DNA of 64,000 nt. Origin: Ciceribacter sp. L1K22 (GTDB lineage Bacteria; Pseudomonadota; Alphaproteobacteria; Rhizobiales; Rhizobiaceae). The stretch lies in contig NZ_JAGFPK010000001.1 in NCBI RefSeq assembly GCF_017599385.1, forward strand, positions 2,960,483 through 3,024,482, given 5' to 3'. Shown piece by piece: positions 29,698 through 39,460 of the stretch. Each line of letters opens with the position of its first letter. The stretch's first letter is position 1. Both the position numbers and the translations under genes were made by a program. The notes beneath the pieces were generated by a model. The model ran no database searches and was not told the origin of the DNA. It worked only from the letters and a program-made list of their open reading frames with translations.

Positions 29698-30329
29698 GCG
29701 TAGAGCCTTTCATAAAGCGTGCGCAGGATGCCGGCTGTGATACCCCAGATATACCGCTCGCCATAGGGCATCGAATAGAAATGCCGGACAATCCCCTGCC
29801 ACATCCGGCTTTCCTGCTTGTGATTGTCGGGGTCCATCAGAAAAGCGAGCGGCACCTCGAACACCTCATCCACCTCGTGCGGATTGGGCGTGATGGTGAA
29901 GCCGCGTTCGACGACCGCCAGCACGGGCGTGATCCTGAAGCCGGTGCGCGACAGATAAAGCGGTAGGCGCCCCACAGGCTCCACAAAGCGCGGATCGAGC
30001 CCGATCTCCTCCTGCGCCTCGCGCAGCGCCGCCATCTCCGGCGAGATATCGTCCGGGTCTATGCCTCCGCCGGGAAAGGCTATCTGCCCTGAATGTTTGC
30101 GCAGCTTCGAGGTGCGCTGGGTCAGGATCACCTTGGCGTCGTCGCCATCGTTGACGATGCCGACCAGCACCGCCGCATCCTTGAGCTTCAGCCCCTCCAC
30201 CTCGAGCATGGTGTCAGGATTGAGGATGTGATCGCCGTGGTCGCGCCAGGCATGTTCAACCGGCGCCCCGATCTGGTTGAGCGCGCGGTGACGGAAGTCG
30301 GCGGCATTGAAGGACGGTGTCAGGCTCAT
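29694..30329 (-). CDS. NUDIX hydrolase, CoA pyrophosphatase type
   Basis: A 211-residue protein with the NUDIX box GGGIDPDDISPEMAALREAQEEIGL and, before it, the RTSKLRKHSGQIAFPGG segment typical of the CoA-diphosphatase (NudL/PCD1) group. It likely hydrolyses coenzyme A or a related diphosphate. It overlaps both neighbours by four bases, indicating an operon with the DUF1285 and cca genes. Confidence 0.9.
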   Translation of the reverse strand: MSLTPSFNAADFRHRALNQIGAPVEHAWRDHGDHILNPDTMLEVEGLKLKDAAVLVGIVNDGDDAKVILTQRTSKLRKHSGQIAFPGGGIDPDDISPEMAALREAQEEIGLDPRFVEPVGRLPLYLSRTGFRITPVLAVVERGFTITPNPHEVDEVFEVPLAFLMDPDNHKQESRMWQGIVRHFYSMPYGERYIWGITAGILRTLYERLYA

Positions 30330-30949
30330 CGAGACAGGCGTTCCAGCTCGCGCGCCGGCATGATCGGAAAGACCTCTCCTCCAGAGCGGACGGAGAACAT
30401 CGCCTCACCGTCGATCTCGATCTCCTCCCCGAGTTCCACCAGGTCGTACATCACGGCGCGCGAGACCAGAGCCTCAAGCCGACCGCGGACATGCAGGTAC
30501 GGCTTGAGCTCCCCAAGGTCGCCCTCGATCGTGAAACGCAGCGGATGGTCTCGTCCCGCCTCGACCACGTCGCCAACATTGGTGCGGAACGTCAGAACCC
30601 GCTCAGCACCCTCACCAACCACATTCATCTCTACGGCAACGAATGGCGCGTCGATCACCCGGATTCCGACTTTTTCCACAGGCGTGACGAGATAGGTTTT
30701 GCCGTCCTCGTCCTTCCTCAGAACGGTCGAAAACATCCGCACCAGCGGCTGGCGGCCGATCGGCGTTCCCATGTAGAACCAGGTGCCGTCGGCGCGAATT
30801 TCCATGTCGATATCGCCGCAGAACGGCGGATTCCATCTATCGACGGGCGGAAGAGAGCCTTTTTTGCCCGGTGTCTGCTCGGCGGCGCGCGCGATCAGCG
30901 CGGCCAGTCCCGCCGCATCCGTCGTCGCTTTCAGCTCCTCGCCTGCCAT
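30326..30949 (-). CDS. DUF1285 domain protein
   Basis: A 207-residue soluble protein of the DUF1285 family (PPVDRWNPPFCGDIDMEIRADGTWFYMGTPI is the typical N-terminal segment). It is first in the unit DUF1285-NUDIX-cca, all joined by 4-base overlaps. The role of DUF1285 proteins is not established. It is divergent from the MoxR operon across about 155 bases. Confidence 0.88.
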   Translation of the reverse strand: MAGEELKATTDAAGLAALIARAAEQTPGKKGSLPPVDRWNPPFCGDIDMEIRADGTWFYMGTPIGRQPLVRMFSTVLRKDEDGKTYLVTPVEKVGIRVIDAPFVAVEMNVVGEGAERVLTFRTNVGDVVEAGRDHPLRFTIEGDLGELKPYLHVRGRLEALVSRAVMYDLVELGEEIEIDGEAMFSVRSGGEVFPIMPARELERLSR

Positions 30950-31105
30950 CTTTGAGTCCCGGTTGTGAACTAACGGTTGATTTCACGAGATAGTCATTCA
31001 TGAGCCGCTTGTCAGCCATTCGCCAGGCAATAAGTTATTTAGAATAGCGAAAAACGGATGGCCCGCCTGATTCGCCGGCCGCCATGCAACCGAACGGAGA
31101 TCAGC

Positions 31106-32119
31106 ATGGGGATGAACACGACGCCGGAAGCCGTGCTGGACGAAAAGGCCGCGATTGAGGCCGCCGAACACGCGCTCGCCGACATCGCGCTGATACGCCA
31201 GGAAGTGTCGAAGGTCATCTTCGGACAGGAGCGCGTCGTCGAGAACACGCTGCTCGCGATCCTCTCCGGCGGTCACGCTCTGCTCGTTGGTGTGCCCGGT
31301 CTTGCCAAGACCAAGCTGGTCACGACTCTGGGCTCCGTCCTCGGGCTCGACGCCAACCGCATCCAGTTCACCCCCGACCTCATGCCATCGGATATCGTCG
31401 GCACCGAAGTCATGGACCAGGACGAGACCGGTCGCCGTTCGTTCCGCTTCGTCAAGGGCCCCGTCTTCGCCCAGCTTCTGATGGCCGATGAGATCAACCG
31501 CGCCTCGCCGCGCACCCAGTCGGCGCTTCTGCAGTCGATGCAGGAGTACCACGTCACCATCGCCGGCCAGCGCTACGACCTGCCCGCCCCCTTCCACGTC
31601 CTCGCGACCCAGAACCCTCTGGAGCAGGAAGGAACCTACCCCCTGCCCGAAGCCCAGCTCGACCGCTTCCTGTTGCAGGTCGACGTCGGTTATCCGGGCC
31701 TCGACGCAGAGCGCCAGATCCTGCTCGAAACCACCGGCCTTTCCGAGGCCACACCGCAGAGCGTGATCACCGCCGCCCGCCTGTCCGAGATCCAGCGCCT
31801 CATCCGCCAGATGCCGGTGTCCGAAAAGGTCGTCGACGCCATTCTGGCGCTGGTACGCTCGGCTCGTCCCGGCCAGGGCACCACCGAAACGGACAAGCAC
31901 GTCGCCTGGGGACCCGGCCCGCGCGCCGGCCAGGCCCTCATGCTTTGCGCCCGTGCCCGGGCCCTTTATGAGGGACGCCTCGCGCCGTCGATCGACGACG
32001 TTCGCGCCCTTGCCGAACCCGTTCTGCAGCACCGCATGGCGCTCACCTTCGCCGCCCGCGCCGAAGGCATGTCGGTCCGTGATCTGATTGCGGGTCTGGC
32101 GAAGAAGGTGGACGGCTAG
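31106..32119 (+). CDS. MoxR-family AAA+ ATPase
   Basis: A 337-residue AAA+ chaperone-like ATPase: Walker A GVPGLAKTKL (Ala in place of the usual Gly before the Lys), Walker B LLMADEINRASPRTQSALL, sensor 1 ATQNP and a C-terminal lid. MGMNTTPEAV is the chosen start, with CGGAGA upstream. MoxR ATPases usually act with a von Willebrand or DUF58 partner, and a DUF58 gene follows 10 bases later. It is the first gene of a tightly packed four-gene operon. Confidence 0.94.
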   Translation: MGMNTTPEAVLDEKAAIEAAEHALADIALIRQEVSKVIFGQERVVENTLLAILSGGHALLVGVPGLAKTKLVTTLGSVLGLDANRIQFTPDLMPSDIVGTEVMDQDETGRRSFRFVKGPVFAQLLMADEINRASPRTQSALLQSMQEYHVTIAGQRYDLPAPFHVLATQNPLEQEGTYPLPEAQLDRFLLQVDVGYPGLDAERQILLETTGLSEATPQSVITAARLSEIQRLIRQMPVSEKVVDAILALVRSARPGQGTTETDKHVAWGPGPRAGQALMLCARARALYEGRLAPSIDDVRALAEPVLQHRMALTFAARAEGMSVRDLIAGLAKKVDG

Positions 32120-32129
32120 GGAAACGCCC

Positions 32130-33050
32130 ATGGCAACGATCGGCCAGGTCGTCGAACAGACATCCGGAAGTGAGGCGCTGACGCGCGCCCGCCAGCGCGC
32201 CGTGCTGGTGCCCGATTGCATGGTCGAAGCCAAGCGCATCGCCAACACCGTGATCGCCGGCTGGCACGGCCGCCGCAAGCGTGGCATCGGCGAGAATTTC
32301 TGGCAGTTCCGTCCTTACAGTGAAGGCGAGAGCCTCGCCCGCATCGACTGGCGGCGCTCCGCCCGCGACGATCACATCTACGTCCGCGACCGCGAATGGG
32401 AAGCCGCCCACACCGTGTGGCTCTGGGCCGACATGTCGCCGTCGATGATGTACAAGTCGACGCTCGGCAACGTCTCGAAGGAAAGCCGCGCGCTCGTCCT
32501 GATGCTGGCGCTTGCCGAAATCCTGGCGCGCTCGGGCGAGCGCATCGGCTGCCCCGGCGTCATGGAACCGGTGTCCGCCCGCAACGCCGCGGAACGGCTG
32601 GCCGCCGCGCTTCTCCACGCGCCGCTGACGACAGGCATCCCCGATACCCGCATGATCCGTGGCGCGAGCGATATCGTGCTGATCGGTGACTTCCTCGACG
32701 ATGCCGAGGCGATCATGGCGCAGATCTCGCCGCTTGCCCGCCGGGGCCTGCGCGGCCATGTGGTCGAGATCGCTGATCCGGCCGAGGAAGATTTCCCCTA
32801 CGCCGGTCGTACCGAATTCACCGATCCGGAAACCGGCGATAAGCTGGTATCGGGTCGCGCCGAAGGCATTCGCGAGGAATACCGCCGCGCTTACATCGCC
32901 CGCCGCGACGGCCTTGGCGAGGGCTTGCGCCGTCTCGGCTGGAGCTTCGTTCCGCACCGGACAGACCAGCTCGCCTCGCAGGCGCTCGTCGCCGTGCACA
33001 TGTATCTGTCCGGCAGCCCGCCGCGCAGCGAAAGGAGCACCCGCAGTTGA
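32130..33050 (+). CDS. DUF58 domain protein
   Basis: A 306-residue cytoplasmic protein with the DUF58 core GENFWQFRPYSEGESLARIDWRRSAR and a von Willebrand-like region (LWADMSPSM). It is the usual partner of MoxR ATPases. The ATG at 32130 follows the moxR stop by 10 bases. Its last four bases (TTGA) contain the start of the next gene. Confidence 0.92.
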   Translation: MATIGQVVEQTSGSEALTRARQRAVLVPDCMVEAKRIANTVIAGWHGRRKRGIGENFWQFRPYSEGESLARIDWRRSARDDHIYVRDREWEAAHTVWLWADMSPSMMYKSTLGNVSKESRALVLMLALAEILARSGERIGCPGVMEPVSARNAAERLAAALLHAPLTTGIPDTRMIRGASDIVLIGDFLDDAEAIMAQISPLARRGLRGHVVEIADPAEEDFPYAGRTEFTDPETGDKLVSGRAEGIREEYRRAYIARRDGLGEGLRRLGWSFVPHRTDQLASQALVAVHMYLSGSPPRSERSTRS

Positions 33051-35839
33051 GCTTCCTGTCGCTCGCCTTTTTAAGCCCCGCCGTGCTTGCCGCGCTCGCC
33101 GTGCTGCCGCTCATCTGGTGGCTGCTGAAACTCACCCCGCCACGCCCGCGCACGGAGGTTTTCCCACCGCTCAAGATCCTTGCTTCGGTCCTGAAGCGGG
33201 AGGAGACGCCATCGAAGAGCCCGTGGTGGTTGACCCTGCTGCGCATGGTCATGGCCGCGCTCATCATCGTCGCCCTGGCTGACCCCGTGCTAAATCCGCG
33301 CAGCGATACGCTGTCGGGCAATGGTCCTCTCGTGCTGGTGGTGGACAACAGCTGGGCGACCGCAACCGACTGGGACCGCCGGCGCGACACGGCGGAGTCG
33401 ATGATCGACGACGCCGAAGGCCGCGACATCCCCGTTTCCATCCTCTTCACCGCCGATGCCCGCCATGACGCTACCCCGGGCGCCGCGACGGCTGCGCGGG
33501 AAAAACTCGCGGCTGCCAGCCCGCAGCCGCAGGTGCCACAACGCGCCCTTGCCATCACGGCCCTCACGGAAGCGCTCGGCGGCGAAGCACCGGGAACGCT
33601 CGTCTTCCTGAGCGATGGCATCGCCGCAGCGGAGGAAGACGACACCCTCGCCGCCCTGTCATCGCTCAACCCTGCCGAACTCCGCCTGGTCGAGGGTGAC
33701 GGCGCCGCAGCCGTCGCGGTCACCACCGCTTCCAACGGCTCGACGGCGCTCAATGTCACAGCGTCCCGGCTGCGGACGACCGATGCCGCAAGCCTCGTCG
33801 TCGACGCCCAGGATTCGCAGGGCCGCACGATCGCCTCCGGCAGCATCGACTTCGCCGCCGGCGCGGCATCGGCGAGCGGCGAGATCGCCGCCCCCTTCGA
33901 ACTGCGCAACGATTTCGCCCGCGTCTCCATCGCCGGACTGTCGACGGCCGGTGCCGTGCATCTGCTCGATGATGGCTTCCGCCGCCGGCGTGTCGCTCTG
34001 CTGGCCGGCGACACCGGCGACGAATTCCAGCCGTTGCTGTCACCGCTCTACTACATCAACCGTGCCCTGCAGCCTTTCGCCGATCTTGTCGAGCCCGGCG
34101 TCGCCGATCTTGCGGTCTCAATCCCCGACCTTCTGCAGCAGAACCCGTCCGCCATCATCATGGCCGATATCGGCCGCCTGCCCGCCGAAACCTATGAACC
34201 GGTCGAGCGGTGGGTATCGAACGGCGGCACGCTGATTCGCTTTGCCGGGCCTCGTCTCGCCGCCGCTCCCTCGGCGGACCCGCTCGTTCCGGTGATCCTG
34301 CGACAGGGCGAGCGCGCGCTCGGCGGGGCGCTCTCCTGGGCGGAGCCGCAGCCGCTTGCGGAGTTTCCAACCTTCGGCCCCTTCGCCGGCATGCCCCGCC
34401 CCGCCGATGTGATGATCCGCAGGCAGGTGCTCGCCGAACCGACACCGGATCTTGCCGAACGCACCTGGGCAAGCCTCGCCGACGGCACGCCGCTCGTCAC
34501 CGTGCGCGACGTGGGCCGCGGCCGCATCGTGCTCTTCCACGTGACCGCCGAAGCAACCTGGTCGAACCTGCCGATCTCAGGCGATTTCGTAGAGATGCTG
34601 CGCCGCGTCGTGCAGCTCTCCTCGACAGGGGGCGGTGACGCCAGCTCCGGCACTTCGGCCAGTCTGGCGCCCTGGCGGCTGCTCACCGAACGCGGCGCGC
34701 TGACCGCCGAAACAGGCGATGCGCGCCCGATCGCCGGGGGACAAAACCGCCCTGTTGCCGCAAGCTTCGACCACCCACCCGGCCTCTATGGCAGCGAGGA
34801 TGGCTTCGTTGCATTGAACCTCTTGCCGCCTGACACTGAACTTCGCCCGCTCGACCGCACCGTGCCCGTCACGACCGCCCCGCTGCTCGGGGAGATTGCC
34901 ACGCCATTGAAACCGACCCTGCTGGCGCTCGCCCTGATGCTGCTTTTCATCGATGCCCTCGTCGTTCTTTTCATGGGCGGCGCCTTCGCCCGCCTGCCGA
35001 AACGAGCCGCGGCCGCTGCCGTCATCGGCCTTGCAGCGCTCGCCCTCTCGCCAGTGCCACAGGCCCGTGCGGACGACCCGAAGCCCGGCGATGAACAGAT
35101 CTTCGAACGGCTCGACAACACGCATCTCGCCTACGTCGTGACCGGCGAGGAGGAGGTCGACCGCCTGTCGGAACAGGGGCTCGCGGGCCTCACAGAATAC
35201 CTGACCTACCGCACGACGCTGGAACCCGCCCCGCCTGTCGGGCTCGATATCACAAAGGACGAATTGTCCTTCTACCCGATCATTTTCTGGCCGATTTCGG
35301 CTTCCGCGCCGATGCCGACCGCCGCCGCGATCAGCCGCATCGACGCCTATATGCGCGCCGGCGGCACCGTGCTGTTCGACACCCGCGATCAGTTCTCGGC
35401 GCTCGACGGCGACACTGGCCCTACGCCAAATGGCGAACGGCTGCAGGCGATCCTCGCCAACATCGACATCCCGCCGCTGGAACCCGTGCCGTCGGATCAT
35501 GTGCTGACGCGCTCCTTCTATCTGCTCTCCGGTTTCCCGGGCCGCTACAGCGGCAGTCCGCTCTGGGTCGAGGCCCGTCAGGAAGCGAGGAACAGCGACA
35601 GCGGCATCACCTCCGCCGGCGATGGCGTCAGCCCCATCATGATCACCGGCAACGACCTGATGGGCGCCTGGGCGATCGACAACAACGGCGCGCCTGTCAT
35701 GCCGACCGTGCCGGCTGACGAGCTGCAGCGGGAAATGTCGTTCCGCTCCGGCGTCAACATCATGATGTACATGCTGACCGGCAACTACAAGGCGGACCAG
35801 GTCCACGTCCCGGCGCTGCTGGAAAGGCTCGGCCAATGA
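33047..35839 (+). CDS. BatA-like membrane protein with C-terminal DUF4159 domain
   Basis: A 930-residue inner-membrane protein. Residues 1-80 hold an aerotolerance-type BatA N-terminal region with two membrane segments (FLSPAVLAALAVLPLIWWLLKL and a second near 65-83). A von Willebrand-like part with VVDNSWATATDWDRR follows, then a large periplasmic or glutamine-amidotransferase-like portion, two more membrane segments near 625-670, and a DUF4159 domain (FYPIIFWPISA, RIDAYMRAGGTVLFDTRDQ). It starts with TTG inside the previous stop codon region, AGGAG upstream, so it is translationally coupled. It likely acts in envelope maintenance, by inference from related operons. Confidence 0.9.
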   Translation: MSFLSLAFLSPAVLAALAVLPLIWWLLKLTPPRPRTEVFPPLKILASVLKREETPSKSPWWLTLLRMVMAALIIVALADPVLNPRSDTLSGNGPLVLVVDNSWATATDWDRRRDTAESMIDDAEGRDIPVSILFTADARHDATPGAATAAREKLAAASPQPQVPQRALAITALTEALGGEAPGTLVFLSDGIAAAEEDDTLAALSSLNPAELRLVEGDGAAAVAVTTASNGSTALNVTASRLRTTDAASLVVDAQDSQGRTIASGSIDFAAGAASASGEIAAPFELRNDFARVSIAGLSTAGAVHLLDDGFRRRRVALLAGDTGDEFQPLLSPLYYINRALQPFADLVEPGVADLAVSIPDLLQQNPSAIIMADIGRLPAETYEPVERWVSNGGTLIRFAGPRLAAAPSADPLVPVILRQGERALGGALSWAEPQPLAEFPTFGPFAGMPRPADVMIRRQVLAEPTPDLAERTWASLADGTPLVTVRDVGRGRIVLFHVTAEATWSNLPISGDFVEMLRRVVQLSSTGGGDASSGTSASLAPWRLLTERGALTAETGDARPIAGGQNRPVAASFDHPPGLYGSEDGFVALNLLPPDTELRPLDRTVPVTTAPLLGEIATPLKPTLLALALMLLFIDALVVLFMGGAFARLPKRAAAAAVIGLAALALSPVPQARADDPKPGDEQIFERLDNTHLAYVVTGEEEVDRLSEQGLAGLTEYLTYRTTLEPAPPVGLDITKDELSFYPIIFWPISASAPMPTAAAISRIDAYMRAGGTVLFDTRDQFSALDGDTGPTPNGERLQAILANIDIPPLEPVPSDHVLTRSFYLLSGFPGRYSGSPLWVEARQEARNSDSGITSAGDGVSPIMITGNDLMGAWAIDNNGAPVMPTVPADELQREMSFRSGVNIMMYMLTGNYKADQVHVPALLERLGQ

Positions 35840-37908
35840 CCACGATCAGCTTTGCCCCTTTCCTCCCCTGGTGGATGCTCTCCGTCGCGGCCGTGCTGGC
35901 TCTCGGCATCGGCGTGCTCGGGGTGGCGCGATCCGTACGTGGCGCCTGGATCCGGCTCGCTGCCTTTGCCGCACTGATCCTCGCCCTCGCCAATCCTCTT
36001 CTGCTCAGCGAAAACCGCGAAGCGCTGTCTACCGTCGTGCCTGTGATTGTCGACCGCAGCCAGAGCCAGGCGACGGAAGAGCGTCGCCAGATGACCGATA
36101 CCGCCGTCGCGGAACTGCGCGAGCGCCTGGGCCGCTTCGCCAATATCGAGCCGCGTTTCGTGGACGTAGAGGAGCCGGAAAACTCCGACACCCCGTCGAC
36201 CCGGTTGTTCGAAGCCCTCTCCGCCGCCGTCGCCGACGTGCCGCCCGCCCGCATCGGCGCCGCCGTCATGCTTACCGACGGCCAGATCCACGACCTGCCG
36301 GCCAACGCATCGGCACTCGGCTTCGACGCGCCGCTCCACGGCCTGATCACCGGTCGCGTCGACGAGACCGACCGGCGCATCGAGATCGTCCGCGCACCGC
36401 GCTTCGGCATTGTCGGCGAGGAGCAGGAACTCACCTTCCGCGTCTTCGACGACGGCGTCGAGGACAATGCGCCCTCAGACGTCACTGTGACGATCAACGG
36501 CGAGCCCCTGTCCATCGTCCAAGCCGTCCCCGGCGAGGCGACGCCCTTCACTTTCACCGTCCCGCGCGGCGGCTCCAACGTGCTCGAATTCGAGGTCTCC
36601 GGCCTGCCGGGCGAAGTCACCGATGCCAACAATAAGGCCATCCACCTGATCGAAGGCATCCGCGAGAACCTGCGCGTCCTGCTGGTATCGGGCGAACCGC
36701 ATGCCGGAGAACGTGCCTGGCGCAACCTGCTCAAGTCCGACGCCTCGGTCGATCTCGTCCACTTCACCATCCTGCGCCCGCCGGAAAAGCAGGATGGCAC
36801 GCCGATCAACGAACTCTCCCTGATCGCCTTCCCGACGCGCGAGTTGTTCGTGGAGAAAATAGACGATTTCGACCTGATCATCTTCGATCGCTACCAGCAT
36901 CGCGGCGTGCTGCCGATCCTCTATTACGACTACATCGCCGAATACGTGCAGAAGGGCGGCGCGCTGCTGATCGCCGCCGGACCGGAACACGCAGGCGAGG
37001 ATTCGATCGCGCTGACGCCGCTCGCCAACGTCCTTCCCGCCGCGCCGACAGGCGAGGTGCACGAGGCAGCCTTCTATCCGCGCTTGTCCGAACAGGGCAA
37101 ACGTCACCCGGTGACGCGCGGCCTTGATGGCTCCGCGCAGGAACCGCCGCAATGGGGTCGCTGGTTCCGCACCATCGATGTCGGCCAGCCGGAAGGCGAG
37201 ACGGTGATGACAGGCGCCGACGACCGTCCCCTGCTGGTCCTCAACCGGGCCGCCGAGGGCCGTGTCGCCATGCTGCTCTCTGACCAGGGCTGGCTCTGGG
37301 CCCGTGGCTTCGAGGGCGGCGGTCCGCACGTCTCGCTCTACCGCCGCATCGCCCACTGGCTGATGAAGGAGCCTGAGCTCGAGGAAGAGGCGCTGAATGC
37401 CCGCGCCACCGGCCGCACGCTGGAAATCCGCCGCCAGACGATCGGTGACGATCCGGGCCCGGCAACCGTGGTCTATCCATCCGGCCGCAGCGAGCAGGTC
37501 ACACTGTCCGAGGCAAGCCCCGGCCTCTGGCGCGCCGAACGCCAGATGGAGGAAACCGGCCTCTTCACGGTCCAGAACGGCGATTTCTCCGCCCTCGTCC
37601 ATGTCGGCGCGGTCGATGCGCCGGAATTCAAGGCGATGATCTCGACGACCGATACGCTTGCTCCACTCGGTCAGGCGACACGCGGCATCACGACGCGTCT
37701 GGATGATGGCGGCGACGGAGTCCAGATGCCCGACATCTTGCCGGTGCGCGGCGCCGTCCGCGTCGTCGATGACCGCCGCCTCACCGTCCGGTTGACCGAC
37801 GAAACGGTGCTGAAGGGCATCGATACGCTGCCGCTCTTCGCGGGTTTCGCCGGCGTCGGCCTGCTGCTGCTTGCCATGTCGGCCATGTGGTGGCGCGAGG
37901 GACGCTAG
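35836..37908 (+). CDS. Large membrane protein with amidotransferase-like domain
   Basis: A 690-residue protein with N-terminal membrane segments (about 12-30 and 37-55), a von Willebrand-like region (VPVIVDRSQSQ..., VMLTDGQ), a class I glutamine-amidotransferase-like fold in the middle (LRVLLVSGEPHAGE, DLIIFDRYQ, GGALLIAAGPEHAGE) without the catalytic Cys, and a C-terminal membrane anchor (LPLFAGFAGVGLLLLAMSAMWW). ATGA overlap with the DUF4159 gene. It completes the MoxR operon. Its stop codon shares CTAG with pgpA on the other strand. Confidence 0.87.
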   Translation: MTTISFAPFLPWWMLSVAAVLALGIGVLGVARSVRGAWIRLAAFAALILALANPLLLSENREALSTVVPVIVDRSQSQATEERRQMTDTAVAELRERLGRFANIEPRFVDVEEPENSDTPSTRLFEALSAAVADVPPARIGAAVMLTDGQIHDLPANASALGFDAPLHGLITGRVDETDRRIEIVRAPRFGIVGEEQELTFRVFDDGVEDNAPSDVTVTINGEPLSIVQAVPGEATPFTFTVPRGGSNVLEFEVSGLPGEVTDANNKAIHLIEGIRENLRVLLVSGEPHAGERAWRNLLKSDASVDLVHFTILRPPEKQDGTPINELSLIAFPTRELFVEKIDDFDLIIFDRYQHRGVLPILYYDYIAEYVQKGGALLIAAGPEHAGEDSIALTPLANVLPAAPTGEVHEAAFYPRLSEQGKRHPVTRGLDGSAQEPPQWGRWFRTIDVGQPEGETVMTGADDRPLLVLNRAAEGRVAMLLSDQGWLWARGFEGGGPHVSLYRRIAHWLMKEPELEEEALNARATGRTLEIRRQTIGDDPGPATVVYPSGRSEQVTLSEASPGLWRAERQMEETGLFTVQNGDFSALVHVGAVDAPEFKAMISTTDTLAPLGQATRGITTRLDDGGDGVQMPDILPVRGAVRVVDDRRLTVRLTDETVLKGIDTLPLFAGFAGVGLLLLAMSAMWWREGR

Positions 37909-38456
37909 TCCTCGATGCGTTCCCTGTCGGCCTTCCGCTCATGCCTGTTCCACACGAACTGGAGAAGGGCGAAGACAGCGCCAAGCAGGATCGCCGGTAC
38001 CAGATCGTCGGCCATCACGCCCCATCCGGAGGGAAGCTCTTCCATAAGGCTCACCGGCCAAGGCTTCTGCCGGTCGAGAAAGAGAAAAATAGCCGCGAAA
38101 GGCACAAGCATCCGCCAGCCGGCCTGGCGGATCAAAGATGCTCCGATCAGAAACGCCGCCACCTCATCGATCACGATGCGGCGGTCGTCCTTGACACCGG
38201 TGGCGATGTCAATGGACGACGAGACATAAACGCCGAGCGCGAATATCATCATCGCCACGAGCGGCATCACATGCCTTGGCAGTTTTATCGCCATAATCAG
38301 CAACGGAACCAGGGCAAAAACGGCAAGCCCTGCCCGGAACGGAACGACCAGCCCGGCGCCAAACCAGGTCGCGAGGAGCCAGTGCCAGCCCGGCACCAGC
38401 GCATATCCGGGCGGCTCCAGCAGTTCCAGGGACCAAAGATTATCCAATGAACACAC
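37905..38456 (-). CDS. pgpA: Phosphatidylglycerophosphatase A
   Basis: Dephosphorylates phosphatidylglycerol phosphate in the inner membrane. The 183-residue protein has membrane segments and the PgpA motifs DDRRIVIDEVAAFLIG and FLFLDRQKPWPVSLMEELP followed by GWGVMADDLVPAIL with the metal-binding acidic residues. It starts with GTG at 38456; the ribosome site is weak, and the start is the least certain part. It is convergent with the MoxR operon, overlapping by four bases. Confidence 0.88.
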   Translation of the reverse strand: MCSLDNLWSLELLEPPGYALVPGWHWLLATWFGAGLVVPFRAGLAVFALVPLLIMAIKLPRHVMPLVAMMIFALGVYVSSSIDIATGVKDDRRIVIDEVAAFLIGASLIRQAGWRMLVPFAAIFLFLDRQKPWPVSLMEELPSGWGVMADDLVPAILLGAVFALLQFVWNRHERKADRERIED

Positions 38457-38471
38457 CCTTGTCCGGCCGGC

Positions 38472-38875
38472 TCAACGCGGACGGTCCCCGTCAACCTGCT
38501 CCGCGATCGCCGCCTTGTCGATGATCGACCACACCGACCTGATTTTTCCATCCGCGAACTGGTAGAACACGTTTTCCTCGAACACGACGCGGGTGCCGTT
38601 CACAGGCATCCCGAACAGCATACCGGCGGGTGTGCAGTCGAAGCGAACCGGCTTGCGACGACAGGTGGATCGCAGACAAGAAGGCGAACGTCGAAGAAAA
38701 GGTCCGGGATCGCGACGAAATCACCTTCGATCATCTCCCGGTAACCGTGAATACCAATCCGCTCTCCGTTGTACTCTACATCATCGTGGACGAATTGCCC
38801 GAGCCGGTCGAAATCCTGACCGTTCAGGCAGTCGATGTAGGCGCGGTAGATCGTGGGAAGGTCGTTGTCCGGCAT
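38472..38875 (-). pseudogene. SnoaL/NTF2-like protein, frameshifted
   Basis: The first 78 or so codons from ATG 38875 give MPDNDLPTIYRAYIDCLNG... up to DPPVVASRF, a SnoaL-like small alpha+beta barrel protein. Near 38643 the frame breaks: the continuing homologous-looking sequence FDCTPAGMLFGMPVNGTRVVF, VFYQFADGKIRSVWSIIDK and the stop at 38472-38474 is in another frame. Restoring one base would give an intact 134-residue protein of normal length. Either a recent frameshift or a sequencing error. Family function (cyclase- or isomerase-like) cannot be narrowed. Confidence 0.8.
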
Positions 38876-38997
38876 CGGCTTCTCTTCGCTGAATACCTCT
38901 CCATCTAGGTCATCTCGGCCCGATATCCACCAGCAGAACCTGAGGTCGCCGCGAAGCCACTCTCGACAGCTACGCGTGAGCCGCCTACCGTAACTCC

Positions 38998-39423
38998 ATG
39001 ACGACACCCATGACGCTCTTCGACACCGTCCCCGACGACGCCCGTGATGCGATCCTCGCCGGCATCAAGGCCTACAACAACAACGTCCTCGGCCCCACGG
39101 ACCGGCGCGATCTCTTCATCCCCCTCATCGATGACGAGGGACAGACCGACGGCGGTCTCGTCGGTTACACCGGTCGCGGCTGGCTCTATGTCGAGATGCT
39201 TTTCGTTCCGGAGCGTCTACGAGGCCAAGGGGTGGCGGGCCAGTTGCTGCAGAGAGCGGAAGATGAGGCGAAGGCACGTGGCTGCCAGGGTGCCTATATC
39301 GACACCATAAACCCGGTCGCTCGCCGCGCCTACGAGCGGCAAGGCTATCGCATTTTCGGACGTATCGACGATTTCGTTCCAGGCTACGATATCACCTGGA
39401 TGATCAAGCGCTTCCTGCCATAA
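38998..39423 (+). CDS. GNAT-family acetyltransferase
   Basis: A 141-residue acyl-CoA N-acyltransferase. The acetyl-CoA site is in MLFVPERLRGQGVAGQLLQRAE (R/Q-x-x-G-x-G/A), followed by GAYIDTINPVARRAYERQGY, the usual family end. The start ATG at 38998 lacks an obvious ribosome site; an ATG four codons later is possible. The acceptor is unknown. Confidence 0.9.
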   Translation: MTTPMTLFDTVPDDARDAILAGIKAYNNNVLGPTDRRDLFIPLIDDEGQTDGGLVGYTGRGWLYVEMLFVPERLRGQGVAGQLLQRAEDEAKARGCQGAYIDTINPVARRAYERQGYRIFGRIDDFVPGYDITWMIKRFLP

Positions 39424-39460
39424 CCGCATCCGTCCGCTCGGCCCCGTCCTTCAGGATGAA

